A DNA stretch of 64,000 bases from Zingiber officinale (taxonomy: Eukaryota > Streptophyta > Magnoliopsida > Zingiberales > Zingiberaceae), in contig NC_056002.1 in NCBI RefSeq assembly GCF_018446385.1, forward strand, positions 42,173,671-42,237,670. Direction: 5' to 3'. Made by a program: the position numbers and the translations under genes. Numbering within the stretch: position 1 is the stretch's first letter; the number at the start of each line of letters is the position of its first letter. This document shows, one piece after another, positions 1 through 10,845 of this stretch. The notes below the pieces were generated by a model. The model saw only the letters and a list, made by a program, of their open reading frames with translations. It did no database searches and had not been told where the DNA came from.

Positions 1-1879
1 ATATCGATCAAAGCTTCATTTGGACCAATGAAGAGGTGCATCAAGTATTAACTGAATCAAGTTAGCCATGTTGAGAACAATTAGCATAGTCTTAGGTGAG
101 CTAATGTATTTGTTGGCCTAAAAAGGGAAAATGCATGATGGAGAATAGCTAAACAAGAATAATGAACAAGCTTGGTAAACTAAGATGAATAGCTAAATCC
201 AAGACAGTGCTATAATCAGATGCTTTCACGCTTACTTGTTGTAGCATTTACGACATGTTATGAATTGTCTTCAACTTGCATGTTAAGTCTCCAATAGACA
301 GAAAAGTCACCAAGCCATTTTCTTGATTGATCATTGAAATCGATTAAACATAATCTTTGGTTGAATCAAATCACCCTACTTAACCAGTATCTAACTGATT
401 TTCTTTATTTATTTGTCAAATTGTTAATGACCAATACACACATTAAAATATTTGATTGAAATAGAAGTACACATACCTTGATTACTTCCCATGTGTACAT
501 GCTTTCTTCCTTTCCTTCCTTTGTTCGAATTAAATAATCTTAATGGCCTTTATATATACATTCACATAGTTGATATAGGAGTGTTTTATGACTAAATTAA
601 ATGCATAATAAAAAGAATATATTAACTCACATTTCCACAACATATTTCCAATTGAAGTTCTCTTTAGATTATTCATTCATCAAACATAAGCAATAACTTT
701 TTTCCTCAAAAAATTTAAAATTGCAAAAAAAAGTCATATATGAACGAGGATGAGGATGCGGATGAGGAATTCAGTAGTAAGTTTATAAAATTTCATAAAT
801 CTATTTATCATAAACTTTTTGACACCATCCACAAGTTGATAATACTTGGATAGTTTGCATACAAGTTTTAATACAGTGAAAACATATTTTTACAAACATC
901 AAATTTATAAAACATAATATTTAACTTGATTTACTTATTCAATACAAGTTATCCATACCCTTGTATCTTCATAAGGAGATGTAGATCCTTCTACTTCTAT
1001 GTATGCCTTTAAAACATATTCATAAGGGTTTGGGTATCTTAAATAATTTCCATCTCTGTACATTTATGAAATTCAATATTTCCTGCAATGAGAGTAAATG
1101 TAATAATAACAAAAAAAATAAAAACCTTTTTAACTCCCTTTAATTATTTACATGTAACTAAAGCACTTGTGATTTGAGAAATCAAGCTATTCATGAGAAA
1201 TCCTTGCTCAACGCTAATGAACCCTCAAATAAGCTTAACATCAAGCACCAAATTGATAAGAAAATAGAACCTTAAGAAAGACAAGATCATACCAGAGAGA
1301 AGCTGAGGTTTTTCTAGTTAGAGATGGAATGTGAATCTCACATCTTGATGTTTGAAGAACTCAAAGATCTACCTTTGAATCTGTATGAAGAAGAGATAAA
1401 AGAGGAAAGGAAGAAGATGATAGCTAGAAAAGAGAGAAGAAAGAGAATCAAATCAGTCAAACAATGATTTTTGTTAAACAAAAATCCTTTCCCCCAAAAG
1501 AAATATATTCATCTCATTAAAAGCCACACACCATATCGATTGAATGGATCCACACCAGCACAAGAGCCACCATGCATGACTTAAGAGACAATTATCCATG
1601 AATTTAGACCTCAGAAAGCACCCTTTAATTTCTCCCCGTGGAAACAAAAAGACAAAGTGAACAAAAAGGGAGAATCAGAGCAAGTAATGAAGATTGAGAA
1701 AGAGAAACACCTAACAGCTCTTCGACTAAGAGAGCACGAGCACAAGGAGGAGGTGGAGGAGGCACAGCCAATGTCATGGAGAAGAGATGGAAGAGGCACA
1801 GAGGGTTTTGGCGGAGGAGGGATTTGGCGTCGTGGGGTTTGTTTGTGGAGGCTACCTAGGTTTTGTGTGTGTAAAAAAA
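1..1879. other. AT-rich gene-free stretch, possibly CACTA interior
   Basis: No convincing coding region. The stretch is AT-rich with purine-rich patches around 1300-1480 and 1650-1800. The short open frames at 1611-1887 overlap on both strands and have low-complexity content, so I do not call them. Because a CACTA right terminus lies at 2213, part of this may be the interior of that transposon, but I did not find a left terminus in the window. Confidence 0.4.
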
Positions 1880-2213
1880 ATAATTAAAGACAAAAGTTTA
1901 GTATAACCCAAAATTATTGTTTATTATTATTATTTTTGGGGGATTCAATAATATTCAATAGACAATAATTTAATAAAATCATTATCTATTACCATATAAG
2001 AAACATTAATAGACAACGGTTAATTAAAATCGTTGTCATAGGTCCAAAAAATAAACTCAAAGACAACAGTTATAAAACACCGTTGTCTTTGACATACATA
2101 AGATAACAGTTTTTAAAAAACTGTTATCTTTTATAAAAAAACGATCAACAACAACAGTTTTCAATAAAATCATTATTAAATGGGTGTTGTTAAATCCCAA
2201 ATTTCTTGTAGTG
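1880..2213. mobile_element. Right terminus of a CACTA (En/Spm) DNA transposon
   Basis: The stretch ends in CTTGTAGTG, the reverse complement of CACTACAAG, the classic terminal inverted repeat of plant CACTA transposons. The preceding 250 bp holds subterminal repeats in both orientations (AGACAAC..GTTGTC pairs around 2010-2030, 2055-2090 and 2100-2135), which is how transposase-binding arrays of this superfamily look. The three bases after it are TCA; the matching left copy is not visible, so the target duplication is untested. It abuts the 3' half of an LTR, which suggests it inserted into that LTR. Confidence 0.7.
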
Positions 2214-2678
2214 TCATCCGCGCTGTGAATCCGCCGGTGATGGAGGTGCCCTCAAGGGCTTTGAAGGCGCCCTCAACGGCTTATATAAGCCTGTCTTGAG
2301 TAGAGGCTTAAGACAACACAGTTTTAGCAATCATTCTTCATCGTACTACTAATGAGACGATTCGGCTAAGCTACAACAAGACCCCGACAACCCGAAGCTG
2401 TGAAGTTTCAATTCCTTGTTATCGGTATAGCTTTTTCAGTACAGTTTTGTAATAATCTCTTGTACCCTTTTGCGCGATTATAGTTATTGGCCAAAGTAAA
2501 TGCTCGACGAGCATGGGCACTGGAGTAGGAGTCGTCACAGACTCTGAACCAAGTAAAACCAACCTGTGTACTTGGTGTGTTTTTCCTTTATTTCGCTGCG
2601 TTTACTCGATCACTTTAAATCGAAAAGTGAAAGCCATGAGCGCTATTCACCCCCTCTCTAGCACTTTTCGATTCAACA
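2214..2678 (+). repeat. 3' half of a Copia-type LTR
   Basis: Contains a TATA box (TATATAA at 2282-2288) and ends with the block CTATTCACCCCCTCTCTAGCA followed by ..TTCAACA, the same layout as the 3' end of the solo LTR at 47211-48638 (both also share a GGAGTAGG..GTCGYCAC block and CGAACCAAGTAAAA or a close variant). The 5' half is missing, replaced by the CACTA terminus on the left. GC-rich repeats (GGCGCCCTCAA) lie just upstream of the TATA box. Confidence 0.65.
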
Positions 2679-3789
2679 TGCTTCACATAAAAAATTGCCT
2701 CATTATGATATCAAAGTCAAAAGTTATGACCTTCAGAAGTTTGCTCTGTCAGGACTTCTTTATGTCCTAGCATCCATTCAACTATAACCTACTAGGACTT
2801 TATTGTTATTTGATATTTAGTCAACCTTGACCTATCAGAACTTCATATCTCATGCCAAGTCCCTATTAGACTTCTGACCACAAAGTATCCTGTAATTTGT
2901 GACCCACTTAGATTTTTCATCTCATCCCAATTCCATATTAGACATCCACCTGCCAAGTGTTCGCTTAACCATGACCCACTTGGACTTTTCTCTTACCAAT
3001 CACTTGTTAAACTTTTGATCACTAAGTGTTAGGTAAACTGTAACCTACTTGGACTTTCCATCTCGTACCAATTCCATGTTGAACTTTTGACCACCAAATG
3101 TCTGGTTGACCGTGACCCATTTGGACTTTTCATATCTTGTCAAGTATTTAGTAAACTTTGACTTAGTTGACTTTTTGGTCAATCAACTTAACATATTGAT
3201 TAACTATCAAATATTTGGTCAACCTTGATCTACTTGACTTCTTACTCGACCAAATAACATATTGATCAAATATCGAAATCCCAACTCGAGTCAACTTGAG
3301 CTTAGTCAATTTGGTAAACTTACCAAGAGTCAATTACACAAACAATCACTCACTTTTTGATATAAGATAATATGTTTAAATTAGGCTAAACCATTAGCTC
3401 AACATTCTACTTCTCATACCAAGGCATGAATGAAGGTTTTCTACCTGGAACCATTCATTCTTCCCTTTTGGCACACATCAAAAACCTCTTCAGAAAATTA
3501 ATTCTCTTCTTCCATTTCTAACTTCCAACATTACAATGGAGATTCATACCTTCCATTATCTTCAATGCTCAAACTTGAGCATACTATCCTGCATTCATTC
3601 ACTCATTCTCATTTTCTTGCACTATCCTCAATTCATATCAAAATAATACCTTTAAGAAGGACCTCCCTCTCAAAACATGCTCTATCTTCAATCATTACAC
3701 TAACAATAATTTGGAGTTCCTAAAACTTTGGGAAATTTTCAACTCTAAGTCATGAGGTTAAAGAATCAATCTTGAATCTAAACCTCCTC
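2679..3789 (-). repeat. Decayed antisense LTR-retroelement remnant
   Basis: The stretch is full of degenerate modules of the type GTCAACCTTGACC..TTGGACTT, also seen in the antisense LTR at 30319-32099. This marks it as an old retroelement piece in minus orientation, and it was later split by the gag-only element at 3795. No coding region is visible and boundaries are uncertain. Confidence 0.4.
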
Positions 3790-3794
3790 CTCAA
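3790..3794. repeat. Target-site duplication, left copy (ctcaa)
   Basis: CTCAA here is repeated at 7917-7921 directly after the right LTR. A perfect 5-bp duplication proves that 3795-7916 is one insertion with both ends intact. Confidence 0.9.
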
Positions 3795-4802
3795 TGTAGG
3801 ACTGTTGGGCCGACTAGAAGGGGGGTTGAATAGCCCTGTAAAAAAAATAAAAGCAACCCTTCTCGAACTCTTAAACTAACACTTGTATAAAATTAGCTAA
3901 GCAGAAATACAAGAAAGAAACGAGGCACCGTGTTTGACTTGGTTACAACCGGGGAGGTTGTTAATCCAAGAAAAGTGATCGCACTAAGAACTCCTTCGGG
4001 CGGAGAAGCCTCTTACACCGGTGAAAGCACAAAAACAGAAGCTAAACTAGAACAATGAGCGCACAAGTGTTTGGAATGCTAATTACTGAGTTGATTTGAA
4101 GCTTCTGGACCAAGGCTATATTTATAGCCTTGGTCGGGGCGCCTGGAAGGGTTCCAGGCGCCCTAGGGGGGGATAAAACTTTATCCCCCAACGTCCAGAA
4201 CGCGAAAGATGCGTTCTGGTCAAACTTCATGTTCCGGGCGCCCCGGACTGTTCCGGGGGCCCTGGGCTGCTCCGGGCGCCCCGGAGCAAAAAGTCAACTC
4301 TGGTTGACTTTTGCGTCCGGGACCTCTGCTCCGTTTCAGTCCCGCCTCGGTCCGGGTCTTCCGCTCCTGATCCACTTACTTGGGTGATCTCTGCCATCCG
4401 GAATAGGGCTCACCCGAACCCAACTTCCGGTCTTCTCGAGCGTGCTTCCCTCCGGCTTCTCGTCCCTCAGAATTGCCGCATATTTCCTTCTCGTCTGCCA
4501 ACGTACTCATCCGCAGTCTTCGTCCCTCGGTCGTCGACCTTCTCGCTAGCTGCGTCTCTTGCTCCCCGAGCAATCTTTCGCTCCGGCTTTCGTCCCTCGG
4601 AACCACCGCGCGCTTCCTTCTCGTCCGCCGGTGTACTCTTCCGCAGCGCCTCGTCCCTCGGACTGCCGTCCTTCTCGCTAGCTGCGTCTTCCGCTCGAGT
4701 ACCTGTGCTCCTAAGCTCCTGCATACTTAGACACAAGGTTAAATACACACAGGACCTAACTTAACTTGTTGATCACACCAAAACAACCTTGGGGTTCCAA
4801 CA
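3795..4802 (-). repeat. 3' LTR of the gag-only element
   Basis: 1008 bp, near-identical to 6915-7916. On the minus strand it begins TGTTGGAACCCC and ends CCTACA. GC-rich repeats of the GGGCGCC type lie at 4138-4285, and a TATA-like sequence (TATAAATATA, complement of about 4117-4126) lies just downstream of them in the element's orientation. Compared with the other LTR this copy lacks one GGGCGCCCCGG unit. Confidence 0.92.
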
Positions 4803-4816
4803 ATCTCCCCCTTTTT
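4803..4816 (-). other. Polypurine tract of the gag-only element
   Basis: On the minus strand this reads AAAAAGGGGGAGAT and sits directly before the 3' LTR, the position and composition of a plus-strand priming site. Confidence 0.8.
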
Positions 4817-5400
4817 CGTGTGATCAACCCAAGTTAAGCTAGGGTAAAAATAGACATTTAATAAAATTAAATACATTAACTTAATTTGCAATTTAAGTAC
4901 AAAAAGATAGAAATATTAAATCTATCTACCTACCTCCTCCTAGACTTATACTTTCCCTTTCTCCCCCTTTGATCACAAAAAATGGGGTTCCAAGAAAAAT
5001 AATCTAAGGGCTAAAGACTTAAAAAAATATTTCAAAAAAAAAAAATTCTAAATTTTTAAGAAATTTAGAAAGTTTTTCTAAGTAATTTAAGCTGAGATTT
5101 CTTGTTTAAAAAGATTCTTAACAAAAAAAATGATTTTTGAGAATATTTTAAAAAAATTCTAAGTAAGAAAATTTGAAATAAAATGTTTTGAATAATCTTT
5201 TTCAAGCACTAATTAATTCTTATATTAATGCTTCATTAGTAAGTTAATTAAACATTTATTTCAATATTTTGGCTTCCAGGTCGTGGCGAGACACTAGGCC
5301 TTCTTGGTTATTGGAGCAACAACCACTTCCTTAGACAAAGCCTCATAAAGAAATTATTTGTTTAATTTTCTCACTTAAAGCGCTAATTTTAATTTTAAAA

Positions 5401-6858
5401 TTAATTTAAGCATGATTTAGGAACCCAATATAGGTTCCAACCTACTGGATTAACTAAAAAGTTTTTAGGGACATGTTTTCTTGAGATGTTCCTAATTTGT
5501 CCCAGGTGATATTTAAAGTACCAATTTAAATTATTAAATCTTCTAAAATTGGTTTTAGATGAACATGCATAGTTTTTTAAGTTATCTATTTGAATTTTCA
5601 AATTTTGATTTTCTAATTCCAATTTTTCATTTTTCAATTTTAATTTATCTAATTCTTCTAAGAGACAAGACTTAGCTAGAATTACTTTTAAATTTTTATT
5701 TTCACTTTCTAATTTGCAGCAGTCTTTTGTTAAAAGTTTAACGAACTTAAACATTTTATCGGGAGGAAGAGATCGTACCTGACTTACCTTGTCGATCTCG
5801 TTGTCCGTTTCTCCCCCTGAGCTGCTGCTTTCTTCCGACGTGTCTCCCCTTTCATCGATGCTCTCGATGCTCATTTCGGAATAGCTTGAATCACAGTCGT
5901 CGTCTTGATGGCTCGCCATCAGTGCGAGTCCGGAGAATGCTTCGACTTCCGATTCGGACGACGTATCGTCCCACGTCGCCTTCAGGGCCTTTCGTTTCTG
6001 GATAGGCTTCTTACCCTTCTCCTTGTCTTTGTTCTTTAGCTTGGGGCAGTTGTCCTTGACGTGCCCTTCTTCGTCGCAGTGGTAGCAGCGGATCATCCTT
6101 TTCTTCTTTCCCTGCGGATGGTTAGTAGATCTAGATTTACAAAGTTTCTTAAATCTTCTTACCATCATTACCATTTCCTCGTCGTCGAGAGAGGATTCTG
6201 ACTCAGGTTCGTCTCTCGAAGCTTTGAGGGCGACATTGTTCTTGGGCTCCTTTATTCCTGCACATCTTGACTCATGGACTTCAAATGTTGAAAAAAATTC
6301 TTCTAATGAAATTTTTTCTAAGTCCTTAGAAATGTAAAAAGCATCTACTAGTGATGCCCATTTTGAATTTCTTGGAAATGAATTTAAGGCGTACCTGAGC
6401 GAATCTCGGTTACTTACCTTTTCTCCGAGATTCGTGAGTCCGGTGATGATTTCTTTTATTCTGGAGTGCAGATGTGCGACTGTCTCGTCTTCCCCAAGTC
6501 GCAGGCTGGTGAGCTGATTGCGAAGCAGATCTCGTCTAGCGAGCTTGGCTTCGGACGTCCCTTCGTGCAGCTCAAGAAACTTCTCCCAAAGTTCCTTTGC
6601 GAAGTTGTATCTACCGATCCTGTTGACTTCTTGAGGCGGAAGAACGCTCAGCAGATGGTACTCTGCTTTGCCGTTTGCCACGAAGTCGGCCTGCTCCTTT
6701 TTTGTCCATTTATCTATTTCCTTGTCCTCTGGAGCTTCAAAGTCAAATTTCATTGTTAAAAATAATTCAATATCTGTTGTAAGAAATACCTGCATCAATT
6801 TTTTCCAGGTAGCGAAGTCCCCTTCATATTTCGGCGGGTGGATGCTTGGTCCGGCCAT
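5401..6858 (-). CDS. Retrotransposon gag polyprotein, Copia type
   Basis: Intact 485-residue gag, the only gene of this element. Residues about 10-215 are the Copia-type gag/UBN2 region (W at 18, then the E-LWEKFLELHEG..KL..LL stretch at 89-112). A CCHC zinc knuckle follows with C258, C261, H266 and C271 (CX2CX4HX4C), which in this family binds RNA. A charged acidic and serine-rich linker comes next, then a likely coiled coil at about 380-430 (heptad-like L/K/E repeats). The protein would form the particle and package the RNA. The start at 6858 is the first methionine after the primer-binding site. The C-terminus (NPVGWNLYWVPKS) resembles the stretch that in full Copia polyproteins precedes the protease, so the reading frame stops where pol would begin. 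The open frame suggests recent activity or selection on gag. Confidence 0.9.
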   Translation of the reverse strand: MAGPSIHPPKYEGDFATWKKLMQVFLTTDIELFLTMKFDFEAPEDKEIDKWTKKEQADFVANGKAEYHLLSVLPPQEVNRIGRYNFAKELWEKFLELHEGTSEAKLARRDLLRNQLTSLRLGEDETVAHLHSRIKEIITGLTNLGEKVSNRDSLRYALNSFPRNSKWASLVDAFYISKDLEKISLEEFFSTFEVHESRCAGIKEPKNNVALKASRDEPESESSLDDEEMVMMVRRFKKLCKSRSTNHPQGKKKRMIRCYHCDEEGHVKDNCPKLKNKDKEKGKKPIQKRKALKATWDDTSSESEVEAFSGLALMASHQDDDCDSSYSEMSIESIDERGDTSEESSSSGGETDNEIDKVSQVRSLPPDKMFKFVKLLTKDCCKLESENKNLKVILAKSCLLEELDKLKLKNEKLELENQNLKIQIDNLKNYACSSKTNFRRFNNLNWYFKYHLGQIRNISRKHVPKNFLVNPVGWNLYWVPKSCLN

Positions 6859-6900
6859 CGCGTTGCTTCGTTCGGCGGTTAGTCCTCCTGAAGCGCTTTG

Positions 6901-6914
6901 GCTCTGATACCACT
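6901..6914 (-). other. Primer-binding site (initiator tRNA-Met)
   Basis: The complement of 6901-6912 is TGGTATCAGAGC, the standard Copia primer-binding site complementary to the 3' end of plant initiator tRNA-Met. It lies two bases from the 5' LTR and fixes the element's orientation as minus. Confidence 0.9.
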
Positions 6915-7916
6915 TGTAGGACCGTTGGGCCGGCTAGAAGGGGGTTTGAATAGCCCTGTAAAAAAAACAAAAGCAACCCTTCTCGAACTCTTAAACTAAC
7001 ACTTGTATAAAATTAGCTAAGCAGAAATACAAGAAAGAAACGAGGCACCGTGTTTGACTTGGTTACAACCGGGGAGGTTGTTAATCCAAGAAAAGTGATC
7101 GCACTAAGAACTCCTTCGGGCGGAGAAGCCTCTTACACCGGTGAAAGCACAAAAACAGAAGCTAAACTAGAACAATGAGCGCACAAGTGTTTGGAATGCT
7201 AATTACTGAGTTGATTCGAAGCTTCTGGACCAAGGCTATATTTATAGCCTTGGTCGGGGCGCCTGGAAGGGTTCCGGGCGCCCTGGGGAGGATAAAACTT
7301 TATCCCCCAACGTCCAGAACGCGAAAGATGCGTTCTGGTCAAACTTCATGTTCCGGGCGCCCCGGACTGTTCCGGGCGCCCCGGGCTGCTCCGGGCGCCC
7401 CGGACAGTTCCGGGCGCCCCGGAGCAAAAAGTCAACTCTGGTTGACTTTTGCGTCCGGGACCTCTGCTCCGTTTCAGTCCCGCCTCGGTCCGGGTCTTCC
7501 GCTCCGGATCCGCTTACTTGGGTGATCTCTGCCATCCGGAATAGGGCTCACCCGAACCCAACTTCCGGTCTTCTCGAGCGTGCTTCCCTCCGGCTTCTCG
7601 TCCCTCGGAATTGCCGCATGTTTCCTTCTCGTCCGCCAGCGTACTCATCCGCAGTCTTCGTCCCTCGGTCGTCGACCTTCTCGCTAGCTGCGTCTCTTGC
7701 TCCCCGAGCAATCTTCCGCTTCCTTCTCGTCCGCCGGTGTACTCTTCCGCAGCGCCTCGTCCCTCGGACGCACAGCGTGCCGTCCTTCTCGCTAGCTGCG
7801 TCTTCCGCTCGAGTACCTGTGCTCCTAAGCTCCTGCATACTTAGACACAAGGTTAAATACACACAGGACCTAACTTAACTTGTTGATCACACCAAAACAA
7901 CCTTGGGGTTCCAACA
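6915..7916 (-). repeat. 5' LTR of the gag-only element
   Basis: 1002 bp. The transcription start should lie shortly downstream (in minus orientation) of the TATA-like sequence at 7237-7246. Upstream of that box, at 7256-7425, stand repeated GGGCGCC / CCGGGCGCCCCGG palindromes, one unit more than in the 3' LTR. Confidence 0.92.
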
Positions 7917-9009
7917 CTCAATTCCTTATTTTTCTCCTTTTAACTTTTCTTTCTCATTTTCACCAAGAAAATTACCTTTGAAAGGTTATCTAGGCATATA
8001 AGTGGGTTAGGGATATTTAAGATACCTTGAAGTGGACTTATCAATTTAAACATCCCTATTTTTGTAAAAAAACATAGCCATCAGATGACTGATGATATGC
8101 ATCAATCAATTGATCGTCTGAAAAACTGAAACTCAATTTCAGACCAACTTTAGAAATACATAAGTAATTCTATGTTTTTCAAAAAATCATGAAATTTCAT
8201 ACAAAAATTACTTATGACGAATACCATTAAGAAAAAAAAATAGTTTTTTTTAATGAAAATACACTTTATTTTTAATGAATGGTACAAAATTGAAAACTAT
8301 AAAAAATGTTAATATTTCACTCTAACTTTATATCAAACTAATCAATTGTGTTCCTATCAACAAATAGACTTCACCAAGATTTTCCAAAATAATTTTGAAA
8401 TGATTTTTAAATACAATTTTCAACCATGATCTACAGGTTAAATGCACATGACTTGCATATTAACTATCTCCATGATTGGTCAACATTAAATCCATTTCGA
8501 TTTTATAAAACTAAAGCTCATTTTGATACATTAAATTGCATCTTGAACTTCGTTCATCATCTCAGCATCTCACTTATGTCTAATATGTTTCAATACACAT
8601 ACAAGCCATCATATGATCTTTGTGAGATATAAAATAGATTTTTCCTAAACTAAGGGATCATGCATCTCTAACTAAACATTTAAACTTGATCATCCTACTT
8701 AGGATATCAACTAATCTCAATGTCCTTAATTTCAAGAAATTAAAGTTTATGCATATAAATGATTATGACATACATCAAATGAATACTTGCCAAAAAAAAC
8801 TATCATAACTTAATAATGCATGTACGACATGACATGCATCAAATATCATGGTAAGATGTAATATTTGTGTATGTCATGATGTCATGGCATGTGATCTAGT
8901 ACACAAAACATGACTTTTATGGCACAAAGAATATACCTAGATTTTCCATCTCGGGATCCTCGAAATAGGAAGTCTCTGGTTGTCGGTAACTCCTCGAGTG
9001 AATATGTAT
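7917..9009. other. Gene-free stretch (right copy of ctcaa at 7917-7921, decayed repeat)
   Basis: Begins with the right target duplication CTCAA. The rest is AT-rich, without a coding region or an element terminus that I recognise. It probably continues the old retroelement remnant interrupted at 3790. Confidence 0.4.
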
Positions 9010-9895
9010 TGTTGGTGCATGGAGCACCAGATAATCGAACCTAGTTTTGATGATTAGTAAAGATTCAAAGTTAAGATTAATTGTTGATCTAATTAGTTGA
9101 ACCAAGTATGTAGGAAAGTCCTAAGTGATTTTAGTTAAAGTGAAAGTCCTAATTGAGACTAGGCAAAAGGTGAAAAATCCTAATACAGTTAGGCAACGAA
9201 ATCCTAGTCTAGGGGGCTGGGCAAAGTATTGGTGGGTTGAGGACGTTGGGTGAAATCCTAGGGTTAAGATGCTAGGTGAAAGTCCTGGGGGTTGCGGACA
9301 CCAGGCAGAAGATTGGATGGATCGGGGATCAGACGTCCAACAGGAAGTCCTGATGTCTCAGACACTAAGCAAAAGTCCAAATAATCTGGAAGACTAGTTT
9401 GGCAAAAGGTAAATTCTCCTGAGAGGAGTAAGTAAGGATGCATTCCTTGAGGAGGGAACAATAGGCGTCAGTTCGACCTAAAATTTTAGTAAAACTTAAA
9501 GTCAAGATTGGACAATCCAAAGACTATCAAAATTTATCTTACATTATATATTATTTTTACTTGGATGAACCTGTGTTGCAGGATAAAGATTGTTGGAAAA
9601 TAGGCATGCAGGCGCTTGGACTGTCTGGGCACCCGGAAATGCTTTAGGCGCCCGAGTCTGGCTCTTCGAAGCAACATCCGAGTGGCATTGTAGGCACTTA
9701 GAGGGTCCAGGCGCTCGGAGTATGTCCAAGCACTCAGACCAGCAAAGTTCAACCAGATGTCGAGTTGGAGCATGACAACTGGCCGACCCACGTTAGTGGT
9801 ACATGCACTCAGAGGCAGTCTAAGCACCTAGATGTGGATAAAATTCGAGGATGAAGTTTTAACAAGAGCTCGCCAGGTTAGCACAGTCCAGACAT
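9010..9895 (+). repeat. 5' part of a Copia-type LTR, truncated
   Basis: Starts TGTTGGTGCA and runs parallel to the first two thirds of the solo LTR at 47211-48638: both have modules such as GAAAGTCCTA, AATCCTAGGG and GGCGTCRGTTCGACCTA in the same order. GC-rich GGCGC/GGCGCCCG repeats follow at about 9610-9740. The copy breaks off before a TATA box and abuts a different LTR. Confidence 0.65.
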
Positions 9896-9899
9896 ACGG

Positions 9900-10540
9900 G
9901 AGGGGATCTATTACGAACCACAAGTGCATGATTGTTGTTAAGTAATAAAAATATTGATCCCACAGGGGTTGTTGATTAAGCACTAGTAAACTTTACATGG
10001 TGAATTATATAGGGCGTTGACACGGGTCGTGCCGCTTGGCACATGCGATCATGTTGCGTGCAAAAGCTTCAGATCTGCAGGGTATGGCCCGTGTCGCATG
10101 GCACAGGTACCCATGGCATTGAGGTCGAACGTGGCATGGCCCGTGCCACTAGGCACGGGCAGGTCATGGTAGGGAAGCAAAGCCTGCCACAAGCTATGGC
10201 ACTAGGCATGATGGCCTATAAAGAGGCAATTGAACTTGCCACTAGTTGTGCCACTGAGCACGACTGGCCGTCGTAGGGCAAGGCCTTGTTGGATTGGTCA
10301 TTTTGCTTCCTGTTTTGCTTCAATCTTCACTCCTGTCATTAAAATTACACAGAAACAGTATCTAGGAATAGAAAATCATAATAAAGAAGCATTAAAGTAG
10401 AATATTATGAAAATCACACATGCAAAGTCGATCCAAAATAGTGTGAAAATATAATAAAACTCTATTTATATACTTCATGCTCATTATATATCATATCAAA
10501 TATAACTACATCACCAAATTCATCATATGTCATCCTTGAT
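9900..10540 (-). repeat. Antisense Athila-like gypsy LTR fragment
   Basis: The reverse complement of 9905-10010 matches the 3' end of the gypsy LTR at 30030-30138 (ATCAACA..CCTATGG / GATAATCTTT.. ACTTGYGGT). It is followed, as there, by repeats of the type CGTGCC..GGCACG (10025-10270). The right boundary is uncertain. Confidence 0.55.
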
Positions 10541-10845
10541 ACATGATCCACCCAAAGACACTTACTAAATCTATTATTTGAATCAGCCTCATAATTAAAG
10601 AAAAATTTGAATTCTTCTCTTTCTTAGATGTATATAACTTGATCAGTGGTTTGACATTGATACCCTTTTGTTCATCCCTTAGCTCTTTCTCAAAGCTTCT
10701 AATATTTCTTGTTGTACAACCTACCCACTCAGATACTCAATACTATATTTCTAATAATCATTTTTATTGGCAAGTTGACACATTGGCCTCTGAAAACTAT
10801 TGAGTCAATGTTTTTTTCATTGTCGAAACATTACGATGTGAGCAT

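Larger units (their letters stand above)
3795..7916 (-). mobile_element. Complete gag-only LTR retrotransposon (TR-GAG-like)
   Basis: A 4.1-kb unit with LTRs at 3795-4802 and 6915-7916, both running TG..CA on the plus strand, flanked by perfect 5-bp duplications. Read on the minus strand the order is 5' LTR, a primer-binding site matching initiator tRNA-Met (TGGTATCAGAGC, complement of 6901-6912), one gag gene, a purine tract (AAAAAGGGGGAGAT, complement of 4803-4816) and the 3' LTR. No protease, integrase or reverse transcriptase is present. This is the layout known for TR-GAG-type non-autonomous elements, whose mobilisation is thought to use proteins from an autonomous partner. The LTRs differ by a few small indels, mainly in the GC-rich repeats. 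Confidence 0.92.

Noticed and set aside
1657..1887. A small gene encoding a 76-residue protein
   Set aside because: Biased Glu/Arg/Gly content from a purine-rich tract, an overlapping antisense frame and no recognisable motif.
4384..4764. Open frames on both strands in the LTRs (also 7348-7878, 11362-11717, 18727-19085, 31282-31647, 34740-35165)
   Set aside because: They recur at the same place in each LTR copy, overlap on both strands and carry no domain. They are LTR sequence read in an open frame.
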